A stretch of DNA of 46,585 nucleotides from Lewinellaceae bacterium (GCA_016711435.1 JADJSY010000055.1:1-46585), one strand, 5' to 3'. Counted from the stretch's first letter, positions 18,626 to 27,163 are shown. The notes: generated from the letters alone by a model not told the origin. Translations and numbers: made by a program.

Positions 18626-19219
18626 TCAGTGAGATAGTAATCGTTCAACATGTGGATTTTTCTGGATGATTTCCAATAGCGACACGTGGCAGCGGTATTT
18701 GGCTTTGCGGGCCATATCGGAACTGGAGAAACCGAGCGTCTCGGCTATTTCTTCCATCGAGTAAGACAGTTTCCACAATTCCAGAATTTGCCGGCAACGT
18801 TCGCCCAGTTCATTCAGCAATCGGTTCAACAAGTCTTTACGTTCCTCCGTTATCATTGTCACTTCCGGCGTCAGCAGATCAGGTTCGGTGCTCAGCGGCA
18901 TTTCGGCTACGGTACTGGTATGCGCTTGTTTGCGAAGTTGGTTCATCCACAAAAAACGGCAGATCGAGTACAAATAACCTTTGAGCGGCGCTTCTCCCCT
19001 GAATTTTCCTTCTCTGATGTTGCGGTCGAGGACGATCATGCCTTCGTGAAACATATCCTGTCCGTCGGTCGCATCGCCCTGGTGGTTGCGCACGAACGCT
19101 GCCACCATCCGTTTCAGGTCTTTGTCTTCGTAGATGGCTTTCAACGCCATTTCGCGTCCCTGGCCGCCTGAAGAGATGGCTGATACCAATTGTTCATCCG
19201 TGAAATCCGGTTTTTTCAT
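18626..19219 (-). CDS. ECF-type sigma-70 family RNA polymerase sigma factor
   Basis: 197 aa. Region 2 is seen in VRNHQGDATDGQDMFHEGMI and GYLYSICRFLWMNQLRK (-10 recognition), and region 4 in LGERCRQILELWKLSYSMEEIAETLGFSSSDMARKAKYRC (the helix-turn-helix; quoted as key words LGERCRQIL and MEEIAETLGF). It directs RNA polymerase to a specific regulon. The co-directional downstream gene is a membrane TPR protein, and a TPR-CHAT gene lies divergently 1.4 kb away, so these may be one signalling module. A weak -7-like TACATTTT is on the minus strand at 19241-19248. Confidence 0.9.
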   Translation of the reverse strand: MKKPDFTDEQLVSAISSGGQGREMALKAIYEDKDLKRMVAAFVRNHQGDATDGQDMFHEGMIVLDRNIREGKFRGEAPLKGYLYSICRFLWMNQLRKQAHTSTVAEMPLSTEPDLLTPEVTMITEERKDLLNRLLNELGERCRQILELWKLSYSMEEIAETLGFSSSDMARKAKYRCHVSLLEIIQKNPHVERLLSH

Positions 19220-19262
19220 GTTGATGTGTTTTGGTTCGGGAAAATGTACCCGGCTTGATTGA

Positions 19263-19289
19263 TTTTTTTACCACATAGCTCACATAGGA
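19263..19289. repeat. left copy of ACCA..CACATAGGA direct repeat flanking the YhcG gene
   Basis: Seven T, then ACCACATAG and CTCACATAGGA. A similar 28-base sequence is at 20452-20479 in the same orientation, on the other side of the nuclease gene. Confidence 0.55.
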
Positions 19290-19323
19290 GATGCAAGAGG
19301 GTTGTACGTGGTATAGCTGGGTA

Positions 19324-20316
19324 TTATTCATGTTCCTCGGGGTTCAGACTGTCTAGAATTTCTTCCCATTTCGCTTTTAAGAGGGCTTTATTGGGTAGTT
19401 TGGTTTGATAATCGGCAACCAAGGTAGGAGATAGTGTTCGGCTGAGGGCATATTCCACCACGGCATCGTCTTTGCCTTTGCAGAGTAAAATACCGATACT
19501 GGGGTTTTCGTGTGGCTTGCGAATGTCTCGATCAAGGGCTTCGAGGTAAAAATTGAGTTGCCCGAGGTGTGCGGGTTTAAAGATTTCCCGTTTCAGTTCG
19601 ATCGCCACCATACAATTGAGGCTGCGGTTATAAAAAACAAGGTCGATGGCGAAATCCTGGTTGCCCACCTGCAAGGGGTATTCTTCGCCCATAAAAGCGA
19701 AGTCCCGCCCGAACTCCAGCAGGAATTTGGTAATGTTCTGAGCAATGGCTTTGCGTACATCTTTTTCGTGGTGCTGCTCGGGCAGGTGCAGCAATTCCAG
19801 TACATAAGTGTCTTTAAATGTGTTGGTTATCTCCTGGGGTAAAACTCGCGACAGTGTAGCGAGTTTTGTATTTCCGAGCATAACCCGTTCAAAATACGAG
19901 GCATTTATTTGGCGTTCGAGTTCTCTTACTGTCCATTTTTCTTTTACCGAAAACGTTAAATAAAACGCTTGCTCTTCTTCAGTTTTGCACGGCAAAATCA
20001 GTTTATGGTGCGACCAACTCAATTCTCGCCACAGTGTAGCGAGTTTTTCATTATCCTTGTACGTTTCGTAAAACTGCTTCATCCGCCAGATATTCTGGGA
20101 GGAAAAACCTTTGATATTGGGTTCGCTGCGTTGAATAAAATCGGCTAATTCCTGCACGACGGATTTGCCCCAGGCTTTGGCCTGCACCTGTGCGCTTACA
20201 TACTCGCCTATGTGCCAGTACAGCGTAACCAACTCTTGGTTGACTGCCTGATAAGCCCGTTCTTTGGCTTTGGCAATGAGTTGGGTGATATGGGTAAAAT
20301 GCGCTTGTAGTTCCAT
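19324..20316 (-). CDS. YhcG/DUF1016 family PD-(D/E)XK nuclease-like protein
   Basis: 330 aa. The N-terminal DUF1016_N half (1-150) contains RAYQAVNQELVTLYWHIGEY, WGKSVVQELADFIQ and LSWSHHKLIL. The C-terminal half (about 175-315) carries the PD-(D/E)XK core, FAIDLVFYNR followed by CMVAIELK (Asp, Glu, Lys). Members are found near restriction systems and mobile DNA; their biochemical role is not well established. Here it sits between a sigma-factor pair and a CHAT gene, flanked by similar direct repeats, and a near-identical 27-base palindrome occurs twice inside it (19841-19867, 20021-20047), encoding KLATLSRVL and KLATLWREL. An upstream palindrome overlaps its probable promoter. Confidence 0.88.
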   Translation of the reverse strand: MELQAHFTHITQLIAKAKERAYQAVNQELVTLYWHIGEYVSAQVQAKAWGKSVVQELADFIQRSEPNIKGFSSQNIWRMKQFYETYKDNEKLATLWRELSWSHHKLILPCKTEEEQAFYLTFSVKEKWTVRELERQINASYFERVMLGNTKLATLSRVLPQEITNTFKDTYVLELLHLPEQHHEKDVRKAIAQNITKFLLEFGRDFAFMGEEYPLQVGNQDFAIDLVFYNRSLNCMVAIELKREIFKPAHLGQLNFYLEALDRDIRKPHENPSIGILLCKGKDDAVVEYALSRTLSPTLVADYQTKLPNKALLKAKWEEILDSLNPEEHE

Positions 20317-20351
20317 ACTTCCAATGAATGGAGGGTTGGCGTTTTAAAGAT

Positions 20352-20380
20352 AATTTGTGCAACGCAGCGTTGCACAAATT
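20352..20380. promoter_or_regulatory. perfect 14-base-arm palindrome upstream of the YhcG gene
   Basis: The arms AATTTGTGCAACGC and GCGTTGCACAAATT are separated by one base. On the minus strand the palindrome runs into TATCTTTA, a near match to the -7 element, about 35 bases before the YhcG start at 20316, so it lies where an operator would. It could instead be a REP-type element. Confidence 0.55.
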
Positions 20381-20451
20381 CAATGGCAAGGTATTAACAT
20401 TCCCGAAAAATGGCAATTGCAACGGGGAAACAGGTGTTATTTAACGCACAG

Positions 20452-20479
20452 TTTTTTTACCAAACAGGTTCACATAGGA
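20452..20479. repeat. right copy of ACCA..CACATAGGA direct repeat
   Basis: Seven T, ACCAAACAGGT, then TCACATAGGA; partner of 19263-19289. The stretch from here to 20593 is non-coding and ends in ACTCACAACT-type heptamers touching the next start codon. Confidence 0.55.
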
Positions 20480-20593
20480 ATTTCACAAAGGACACAAGCC
20501 GATACGCTTTCTTTGCTTCGGAAATAAGTTATCAGGCCGCATACTTACCTCTCACAGCTCACCATTCACTACTCACAACTCACTACTCACAAC

Positions 20594-23500
20594 TTGCCAC
20601 GTCTCCTCCGCTACATCTGCCTGCCCCTCCTGCTCCTGCTGACGACCGGCCAGCAAAGAGACAGCGCCACGGGCCTGCGTTTGCTCCGGGAGGCGGAGTC
20701 GTACTTCGATTCGGCGCGTTATGAGGAGGCGCTCAGCCAGGCCCATTTGGCGATGGGTAATATTAAAGCCGATACGCCGGATATGGGCGAATGTTTGCTG
20801 CTGCTGGGCCATGTTTTTCTGGAAAAAGGCGATTTTGAAGCGGCTCGGCAGCAATACCGGCTGGCGTTGGGTATTTTCCAGTCAAAACTCGGGTCAAAAC
20901 ACGCGCTGACTGCCCAGGCAATCAATAGTCTGGGGGAGTACTTTTATAAAAAAAACGATGTCGCTGAATCCGAAAAATGGTACGAAAAAGCCCTGAATAT
21001 CCGGCTGGTTTTGTTCGGCCACAACCATGAATCCGTAGCGGATTCCTACAACAACCTCGGCAATTGTTCCGTGCAAAAAGGGCGGTACATGGAAGCGCTG
21101 GCCCGGCACCAAAAAGCCCTCGACATCCGGCAAACCGTGTTACCGGCAGACCATCCCGACCTGGCAACGAGCAACAACAACCTCGGCAACTGTTATTTGC
21201 TGCTGGGCAAATACCCGGAAGCGCTGCGCTGTTTTGAAACGGCGCTGCGCATCCGGCAGCAGGTTTTGGGCGCCGACCACCCCAAAACGGCCCAGGTACT
21301 CAACAACCTCGGCAATTGTTATGCAACGCTCGGCCGGCGCGGATTAGCCGCCCGTTATTACCGGCAAGCAGTCGATATCCGCCGCCGACATTTTGGCGCC
21401 GATCATCCGGGAGTGGCAGCCGCCTTAGAGAATATCGGCGAACTGCATTTTGACAATGGCGACTACATCGCCGCCCTGGATGCATTCCGGGAAGCCTACG
21501 GCATCCAGCAAACCCTGCACCCCGCCCAGAGCGCGCCCGTCGCTTCGCTGCAACAAAAAATGGGGCTTTGCTACCAGTACGGCGGCGACTTCGACCGGGC
21601 GCTTGCGCTGCAATTGGATGCCGAAAAGGCGCTTTCAGCGGCATTGGGCGCCGAGCATCCTTCCATGGCCGGGCTGTTGAACAACATCGGCAATTGTTAT
21701 GTAGGAAAAAAGGACTACGCGCAAGCTATTGCCTATTACCGGAAAGCAGAAAAAGTGTACCAGGTATCGGGTCAGGGGAAAAATCCCGATGTAGCGTTGC
21801 TGTACAACAACCTCGGTGTTTCCTGCCTGGAACAAAACAATGCGCCGGCAGCGCTTGCATATTTTGAAAAGGCCGAACAAATTTTCCGCAACAGCGCCCG
21901 TACGCACCCCGATTTTTCCATTTCCCTGAAAAACAAAGGCCTGGCGCTCGAACGCACCGGCAAAGAACAGGCGGCGCTGGCGGCTTTTGAACAAGCCCTC
22001 CGCGAAGACCCGGGGACCGATCCGGTGAATAAGGTGGAAGTACTGACGGACTACGGCGCAGTGCTTTGCCGGCGCGGCATACGCAACCATGACACGGTCT
22101 TGTTACGGCAATCGCTAACGGTGCTGGAGACTGCCCTGCAATTTGCCGACAGCCTGCGCCTGCAATTGACGGCTTCTGCCGCACGGCAGCGCTGGCTGGA
22201 TAAACAATACCCCGCCCATATCAGCGCCGTGGAAGCCTGTTTCCATTTATGGCAACTTACGGGCGAATCACCCCTGCTGGAACGCGCATTCATACTCGCC
22301 GAACGCAGCAGAAGTTTACAACTCCTGGAAAACCTGCATAAAGAAAAAGCAGCGCGTTTTGCGGGCGTACCCGATTCCCTGCTGGAAAAAGAGCGCTACT
22401 GGGGCGAAGAACTCAATATCAGGGAAAAAAACCGCCTGAGTTGGCTGAGCAGCGGCGAACTGGAAAAAGCCCGGGCTGCAGAAGCAGGCATTACCGAAGC
22501 GCGGCAGGTTGTCAATACATTGGTAAGTGATATTGAAAAACAATACCCCGACTATTACCGCTTGAAGTACGCGGTTCAAACCGCCACGCTCCAAACGGTT
22601 CGCACCACCCTGTTGAAGGATGACAAACAAGCGCTGCTGGAGTATTTTATGGCGGACAGCGTGCTGTTTGTTTTTGTGATTACGCAGGATGTTTTTCAGG
22701 GCATCCGGCTTGTCAAAAAATTTCCGCTCGACAGCTGGATGTCCGATTTCAGAAACAGTGTTCAGGCCTATCCGGGCGCTTCGGGGACAGCGGCCACTAC
22801 CCTGTCTGCGACGTACGCCGATCGCGCCTTTCGTATTTTTCAAAACGTTGTGGCGCCCGTGCAGACCGTCGTGGCCCTGCCTGAAAAACTGATTATTATT
22901 CCCGACGGGGCGCTTTCCTACCTGCCTTTCGAGGCATTGCTCTGCGAACAACCTGCTGATGTTCAAAAGTTTAAACAACACCATTACCTGCTGCGCGATT
23001 ACCAGATCAGTTACGGTTATTCTGCCACACAATTAGTGGATTTGCAGTCAGCGCCCGCCATTCAAAGCCCCAAAACCCTGCTGGGCATCGCGCCGGATTT
23101 TAAGAACAATCCGTACGGCCTGCGCCCGTTGCAGCACAACCGGACGGAAGCCCGGGAGGTTTGTAAACTGTTAGGAGGTGATCTGCTGGATCGTGAGCAG
23201 GCTACCGTTGCCGCATTTTTGAAGGCGGCGGGAGATTACCGTATTTTGCTGCTGTCCACCCACGGGCAGGCCAGTAGCGCGGCGGGCGACTTCTCATATC
23301 TGGCTTTCGCACCATCGCTCGATACACAAAGCAGCAGCACCTTTTTATATGTACGCGACCTGTATCTGCAACGCCTCCCGGCAGAATTGGTGGTGCTGAG
23401 CGCCTGCGAAACAAGTGTGGGAGAAAACCGCCTCGGCGAGGGCGTCATCAGCTTAGCCAAGGGATTCTTCCACGCCGGGGCGCGCAGCATTGTCGCTACG

Positions 23501-23782
23501 CTCTGGAGTGTGGACGACGCTAAAAACGCAAAACTGATCCGCCTTTTTTTCCAGAATATTCGATCTGGAATGTCCAAAGACGCTGCCCTGCGGCAGGCGA
23601 AACTCCGTTTTCTGGAAGAACTTCCGCACGACGAAGCCCACCCGGTATTCTGGGCGGCGGCGGTTGCCAATGGTGATATGGCGGCAATGGCGTTTTCCGG
23701 ATCTATGGTCTGGTGGATGGTAGCAGGAGTGGTGTTGGTATTGGCCGCGTGTTTTTTTTGGAAAAAAATTCCATCCTGGTAA
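20594..23782 (+). CDS. TPR-CHAT protein (caspase-like protease domain with TPR array)
   Basis: 1062 aa. A signal-peptide-like hydrophobic N-terminus (about 4-20) is followed by roughly ten TPRs (about 30-480) of the kinesin-light-chain type, with repeated SNNNLGNCYLLLGKYPEAL-like motifs (short form NNLGNCY). A helical linker precedes the CHAT domain (about 690-1020), with its catalytic dyad in STHGQA (H890) and LSACETSVGE (C938). A C-terminal membrane helix is at about 1033-1055. CHAT domains are peptidases that are often switched on by TPR-bound partners. The start is TTG with no ATG in position, directly after a repeat array. Together with the divergent sigma/TPR pair it may act as a protease-controlled signalling device; that link is inference. 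Confidence 0.9.
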   Translation: MPRLLRYICLPLLLLLTTGQQRDSATGLRLLREAESYFDSARYEEALSQAHLAMGNIKADTPDMGECLLLLGHVFLEKGDFEAARQQYRLALGIFQSKLGSKHALTAQAINSLGEYFYKKNDVAESEKWYEKALNIRLVLFGHNHESVADSYNNLGNCSVQKGRYMEALARHQKALDIRQTVLPADHPDLATSNNNLGNCYLLLGKYPEALRCFETALRIRQQVLGADHPKTAQVLNNLGNCYATLGRRGLAARYYRQAVDIRRRHFGADHPGVAAALENIGELHFDNGDYIAALDAFREAYGIQQTLHPAQSAPVASLQQKMGLCYQYGGDFDRALALQLDAEKALSAALGAEHPSMAGLLNNIGNCYVGKKDYAQAIAYYRKAEKVYQVSGQGKNPDVALLYNNLGVSCLEQNNAPAALAYFEKAEQIFRNSARTHPDFSISLKNKGLALERTGKEQAALAAFEQALREDPGTDPVNKVEVLTDYGAVLCRRGIRNHDTVLLRQSLTVLETALQFADSLRLQLTASAARQRWLDKQYPAHISAVEACFHLWQLTGESPLLERAFILAERSRSLQLLENLHKEKAARFAGVPDSLLEKERYWGEELNIREKNRLSWLSSGELEKARAAEAGITEARQVVNTLVSDIEKQYPDYYRLKYAVQTATLQTVRTTLLKDDKQALLEYFMADSVLFVFVITQDVFQGIRLVKKFPLDSWMSDFRNSVQAYPGASGTAATTLSATYADRAFRIFQNVVAPVQTVVALPEKLIIIPDGALSYLPFEALLCEQPADVQKFKQHHYLLRDYQISYGYSATQLVDLQSAPAIQSPKTLLGIAPDFKNNPYGLRPLQHNRTEAREVCKLLGGDLLDREQATVAAFLKAAGDYRILLLSTHGQASSAAGDFSYLAFAPSLDTQSSSTFLYVRDLYLQRLPAELVVLSACETSVGENRLGEGVISLAKGFFHAGARSIVATLWSVDDAKNAKLIRLFFQNIRSGMSKDAALRQAKLRFLEELPHDEAHPVFWAAAVANGDMAAMAFSGSMVWWMVAGVVLVLAACFFWKKIPSW

Positions 23783-23807
23783 TCCTTCCATCCTAAAAAT
23801 CATGGTC

Positions 23808-23815
23808 TACCTTTG
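23808..23815 (+). promoter_or_regulatory. -7 promoter element TACCTTTG
   Basis: Exact TAnnTTTG match, 37 bases before the ATG at 23852 and after the CHAT stop at 23782, implying that the next gene has its own promoter. Confidence 0.5.
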
Positions 23816-23851
23816 CCCCCGATTCCATTTCTCACCACAACAAAACATCCC

Positions 23852-24484
23852 ATGAGTAAAAAGATTTTCCCGCTTTTCCTGTTGGTTTTCAGCAGCATAT
23901 TCGTTTTCGCTCAAAAAACAGACGTAGATAAGGCTTACAACGAAGCCTGCACCTGTATAGTAGGCCTGGATAAACAGAAACTGGACCCGGAAGCCAAAAA
24001 AGCGAAGGGTATGGAATGTATGCAAAACGTCATGATGAAGCACATCGAGGCGCTAGCCAAAGACAACGGCTATGAACTCAATGAATTGAATGACGAAACC
24101 GCCCGCCTGATCGGCGAAAAATTCGGCCAGACTCTGGTGAGTAAATGCCCGGGCTCTATCAGTTTCTTTATGGAAATCAGCAAAGGAGAAATAGAGAAAA
24201 ACGGTGTGCCACTTACAGCGCAATATACCGACAGCGGCTCCACGGCGGGTACGTTCGTCCGGCTCGAAACCACTGGAGATTCGCCAAAAATTATCCTGAA
24301 ACTGGAAGACGGCAGCGAAGAATCTTTTCTTTGGCTGCGCCCGTTCACCGGCTCCGACACATTTGAGTCGCAATATAAAACGATGATCAATAAAAAAGTG
24401 ACCGTAGAATGGGGCGAATTCCGCAAATACGTATTCAGTATGAAGGGTTATGCAAAAGTGCGGGAAGTAACTTCTTTGAAGTAG
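23852..24484 (+). CDS. exported protein of unknown function
   Basis: 210 aa. The ATG at 23852 is followed by a clear signal peptide (MSKKIFPLFLLVFSSIFVFAQ). The mature N-terminal half has paired cysteines (EACTCIVGL, MECMQ, SKCPG) in a helical region, and the C-terminal half is beta-rich (TFVRLETTGDSPKIILKL). I recognise no enzyme motif. The stop codon overlaps the start of a repeat array. Confidence 0.82.
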   Translation: MSKKIFPLFLLVFSSIFVFAQKTDVDKAYNEACTCIVGLDKQKLDPEAKKAKGMECMQNVMMKHIEALAKDNGYELNELNDETARLIGEKFGQTLVSKCPGSISFFMEISKGEIEKNGVPLTAQYTDSGSTAGTFVRLETTGDSPKIILKLEDGSEESFLWLRPFTGSDTFESQYKTMINKKVTVEWGEFRKYVFSMKGYAKVREVTSLK

Positions 24485-24613
24485 TCCGAAGTCGTCAGTG
24501 CGAAGTCCGTAACTAGTGCGAAGTCATCAGTGCGAAGTGCGAAGTCCGTAGAGTGCGCCGTTTCATGCTTAGGAAAACCAAGCATGAAACGGCGCACTCT
24601 ACGGACTTCGCAC
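24485..24613. repeat. GTGCGAA heptamer array with perfect 34-base-arm hairpin
   Basis: Bases 24485-24536 are GTGCGAA/GTCCGTA/GTCATCA words. Then the left arm 24537-24570 and right arm 24580-24613 are perfect reverse complements around AGGAAAACC. It separates two convergent genes; both stop codons touch the array. The same GTGCGAA words occur between paaB and paaC. Confidence 0.92.
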
Positions 24614-24637
24614 TAAAGACTTCGCACTTCGGACTTG

Positions 24638-25591
24638 CTAATTCCTCCCCCGCCTGTTTCCGCCGCCTTTCACCTTCGTGGTGCTTTTTTGTTTCTGGAC
24701 TTTACCACCGTTTCTGCCTTGAGCGGTCGTGGTGGTTTTTTCCTTTTTCACTTTTCCATGTTTGCCCTGAACGGTCGTAGAGGTTTTGGTTTTGCTCACT
24801 TTGCCGCCGCGCGGCCCGGTAGCCGTTACTTTGGTGGTGGTACGGGTGCGTACTACTTTGGAATGTGTGCGGTGGGGTGTATAAGCGCGGTGGGCGCGTA
24901 CAACGCGGTGTGTGGTAACCACATGATAATGAGCGCGATAGGGTCTTATTCTGGCGTGGTATAATCCCCAGGGACGTGGGCGGAAAGGTCTCCACCAGGT
25001 GGGATACAAACCCCAGCGCCAGGGAGAAACATAGACCACATAAGCAGGGCGGTACATGTACCGCACAGAAGGCCAGAGCCAGACATTGACGATGATCGCA
25101 TCGGGCGCCAGGTGCACGGCCGGGCCGCCCCTGCCTTTGGGGCTTTCCACGCCTTCTTCTCCTACCGGTTCGGCAATGACCTGTTCTCCGAACACATCTT
25201 CATCGCCGAGGATTTGTAAAACAGCACTTTCTGCACCTGTTTTTTCCAGTTCGATTACTGCCACATCCTGCGATTCGGCTTCGCTGACGGGCGCCTGTAA
25301 TACGATGGCGTGAACATCGCCGTCCATGCGGTCGACTACGCGTATGTAGTCAATTTGACCGTCTTCGTTCAGGTCTAGGTTATTGGCCGGATTGTCTTCT
25401 TCGTTCAGTCGTTTTTCAAAATCTTCGAGGGAAGACGATTGTTTAAAAAGATCGAGTGCGGCCTCCAGGCTGAAATGGTCGCCTGCGAGTCCGGTACTGT
25501 CTACATCATTTTGTTCTTGTGCCTGCAAGGGGGCGGCCAGCAGCGATGCTGCCAGGGCTGCCCAGAGGAAAAATTTTGGTTGTGTCTTCAT
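24638..25591 (-). CDS. exported protein with EF-hand-like loop and basic repeat tail
   Basis: 317 aa with a signal peptide (MKTQPKFFLWAALAASLLAAPLQAQ). A conserved segment DLNEDGQIDYIRVVD is followed by IVLQAPVSEAESQDVAVIEL, as in a family of Bacteroidota exported proteins that also have a Trp/Tyr/Pro-rich middle (WLWPSVRYMYRPAY...). The last ~90 residues are strongly basic, with repeated T-T-T-x-V-x-G and GKVKKEKTTTT-like units (GKVSKTKT, GKVKKEKT, GKVQKQKS). The DxNxDGxxD loop could bind calcium. Function is unknown. Confidence 0.82.
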   Translation of the reverse strand: MKTQPKFFLWAALAASLLAAPLQAQEQNDVDSTGLAGDHFSLEAALDLFKQSSSLEDFEKRLNEEDNPANNLDLNEDGQIDYIRVVDRMDGDVHAIVLQAPVSEAESQDVAVIELEKTGAESAVLQILGDEDVFGEQVIAEPVGEEGVESPKGRGGPAVHLAPDAIIVNVWLWPSVRYMYRPAYVVYVSPWRWGLYPTWWRPFRPRPWGLYHARIRPYRAHYHVVTTHRVVRAHRAYTPHRTHSKVVRTRTTTKVTATGPRGGKVSKTKTSTTVQGKHGKVKKEKTTTTAQGRNGGKVQKQKSTTKVKGGGNRRGRN

Positions 25592-25644
25592 GGTACTACT
25601 GCGTTAAAGGTTGGATAGGTTGAATCGGTTTTGGAATATGGTTG

Positions 25645-25802
25645 TGTCAAAAGGGTAGAAGTGAAATAAGATGCTAAATTATACCTGGTTTTTTTCGGTG
25701 CGAAACTTCCCGAAAGTTTAAAACTTTCGGGAAGTTGGAGGTAACGCGAAATTAGATTTCACACTAAAACCATGGTTCAAGTAGAATCCGACTTTTGACA
25801 CA
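25645..25802. mobile_element. nested palindromic MITE-like element (about 158 bp)
   Basis: The ends TGTGTCAAAAG (25645-25655) and its reverse complement (25792-25802) enclose a perfect 15-base inverted repeat with 3-base loop at 25704-25736 (arm AACTTCCCGAAAGTT). The intervening arms pair weakly. No coding capacity. The rest of the 25592-25885 gap shows nothing else. Confidence 0.55.
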
Positions 25803-25885
25803 AGCACTGATTTGACAGAAAGATAGGCCACAGGTTTAATTTCTCGAACCAGCAAGCCCAAAAAAATGTGATCCGTCGCACCCCA

Positions 25886-27064
25886 CTACTCCATCACCGC
25901 ATCCGTCATCGCATTTCTAAAATCAAAAAACGTTTCTTTCAGGTTGCTTTTGGCGTCCGTGCCATAATTAACGAAGTACACCATCGTAAGGTCTTTTTCC
26001 GGAAACCAGTACATATCAGCGGTGTAGCCGAGGTCGCGGCCGCGGTGCCCGTAGGCGTATTCATCAGGGGCGCGTTCGAGAAAATCCCGGAAAATACCGA
26101 GCCCGTTGGCGCGGTTGGCATCTTCCACCGGGTCGGTAAACGTCAGCATTTGTGCCAGCCCGGCAGCGGAAAGCACCTTTTTTTCGCGCACCAGCGCTTC
26201 GATAAAGGTTTGCAGGTCGTACACATTGGAATACAAACCGCCATAACCGTTACCGCTACCGGTGTTGTAATTGGTCATGTTCAGGATGGTGCCGTTGTTG
26301 TAGAGGTCGAAATAACCCTGCGCGGTATTGGCCGGAAGTGGATCGTGCCAGTAGTAGGAGGTGTTGGACAGATCGAGCGGTTCGATGATTTTTTCCCGAA
26401 GCAGGCGGGCATGATCCTGTCCGGTGGCCGCTTCAATGACCATCACCAGCAGCAGAAAATTGGTATTGGAATAAGAAGCGTCGGTACCTGGCGCAAATTC
26501 AGGTGCATCGCCGTACACATAAGGAATCAGTTCGTCGGGCGTCCATTTCCGGGCGGGGTTATTGAGCACGGCGAGGTAAAACGAGTTGTCGTCAATCACA
26601 TCCGCAATACCGCTGGTGTGGTTGAGCAACATGCGCACAGTGCTTTCCCGCGCATTGTTCACGTTGTCCATTACTTCTCCGGAAAGCCATTTGGACAGTG
26701 GATAGTCGAGTGCAAATGCACCTTCCTCTACCAATTTAAGGGACAGGGCGCCGATAAAAGTTTTGGTGATACTGCACGCTTTGGACACGGTGCAGGGTTT
26801 CATATCCACATTTTGGGAAATATCGGCCTTGCCGGAGGCGCCCACCCAGACGCCGTCGGCATCCCGTACCAGCGCTGAGATGCCGGGTAGTCCTTTTGCT
26901 ACAAACTGATCGAGCACCGCCTGGTAAGCAGCGGCTTTGGGATGGTTGGGAGTGGGCACATAGGAGCAATCGGCGCTGTGGCCGATGTCTTTCTGGCAAG
27001 CGTTGGGCAGCAGCAGGGCAGCAAATAGCAACGTGGCAAATAGTTTATTTTTCACGACGATCAT
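25886..27064 (-). CDS. serine hydrolase lipoprotein of the class C beta-lactamase/DD-peptidase fold
   Basis: 393 aa from the ATG at 27064, which opens a lipoprotein signal (KLFATLLFAALLLPNAC). The penicillin-binding-type active site is present: SITK (S98, K101), YSN as the second motif, and a HRG segment late in the protein (YGHRGRDLGY) in the third-motif position. Such proteins include esterases, D-aminopeptidases and peptidoglycan carboxypeptidases; a beta-lactamase role is not implied. It follows the barrel-like gene at 27164 on the same strand, with a short TTGAGGG repeat between. Confidence 0.87.
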   Translation of the reverse strand: MIVVKNKLFATLLFAALLLPNACQKDIGHSADCSYVPTPNHPKAAAYQAVLDQFVAKGLPGISALVRDADGVWVGASGKADISQNVDMKPCTVSKACSITKTFIGALSLKLVEEGAFALDYPLSKWLSGEVMDNVNNARESTVRMLLNHTSGIADVIDDNSFYLAVLNNPARKWTPDELIPYVYGDAPEFAPGTDASYSNTNFLLLVMVIEAATGQDHARLLREKIIEPLDLSNTSYYWHDPLPANTAQGYFDLYNNGTILNMTNYNTGSGNGYGGLYSNVYDLQTFIEALVREKKVLSAAGLAQMLTFTDPVEDANRANGLGIFRDFLERAPDEYAYGHRGRDLGYTADMYWFPEKDLTMVYFVNYGTDAKSNLKETFFDFRNAMTDAVME

Positions 27065-27163
27065 TTTTATAGTAAAAGTTGAGGGGTTGAGGGTGTTGTG
27101 TTGAGAAGGCATTGGTAGTCAGTGGGCTATCATACCATTTTGTTCAAAACCACTTTGCGTTGT

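Noticed and set aside
24485..24613. Possible CRISPR array
   Set aside because: Units are 7 bases, variable, and without spacers; no cas genes are present.
25868..26878. 336-codon open frame on plus opposite the serine hydrolase
   Set aside because: It is antisense to a gene with intact SxxK and YxN motifs, and its translation is His/Val/Arg-rich without recognisable domains.
25886..27064. Antibiotic-resistance beta-lactamase
   Set aside because: The fold motifs are shared by many esterases and peptidases; nothing shows beta-lactam hydrolysis.
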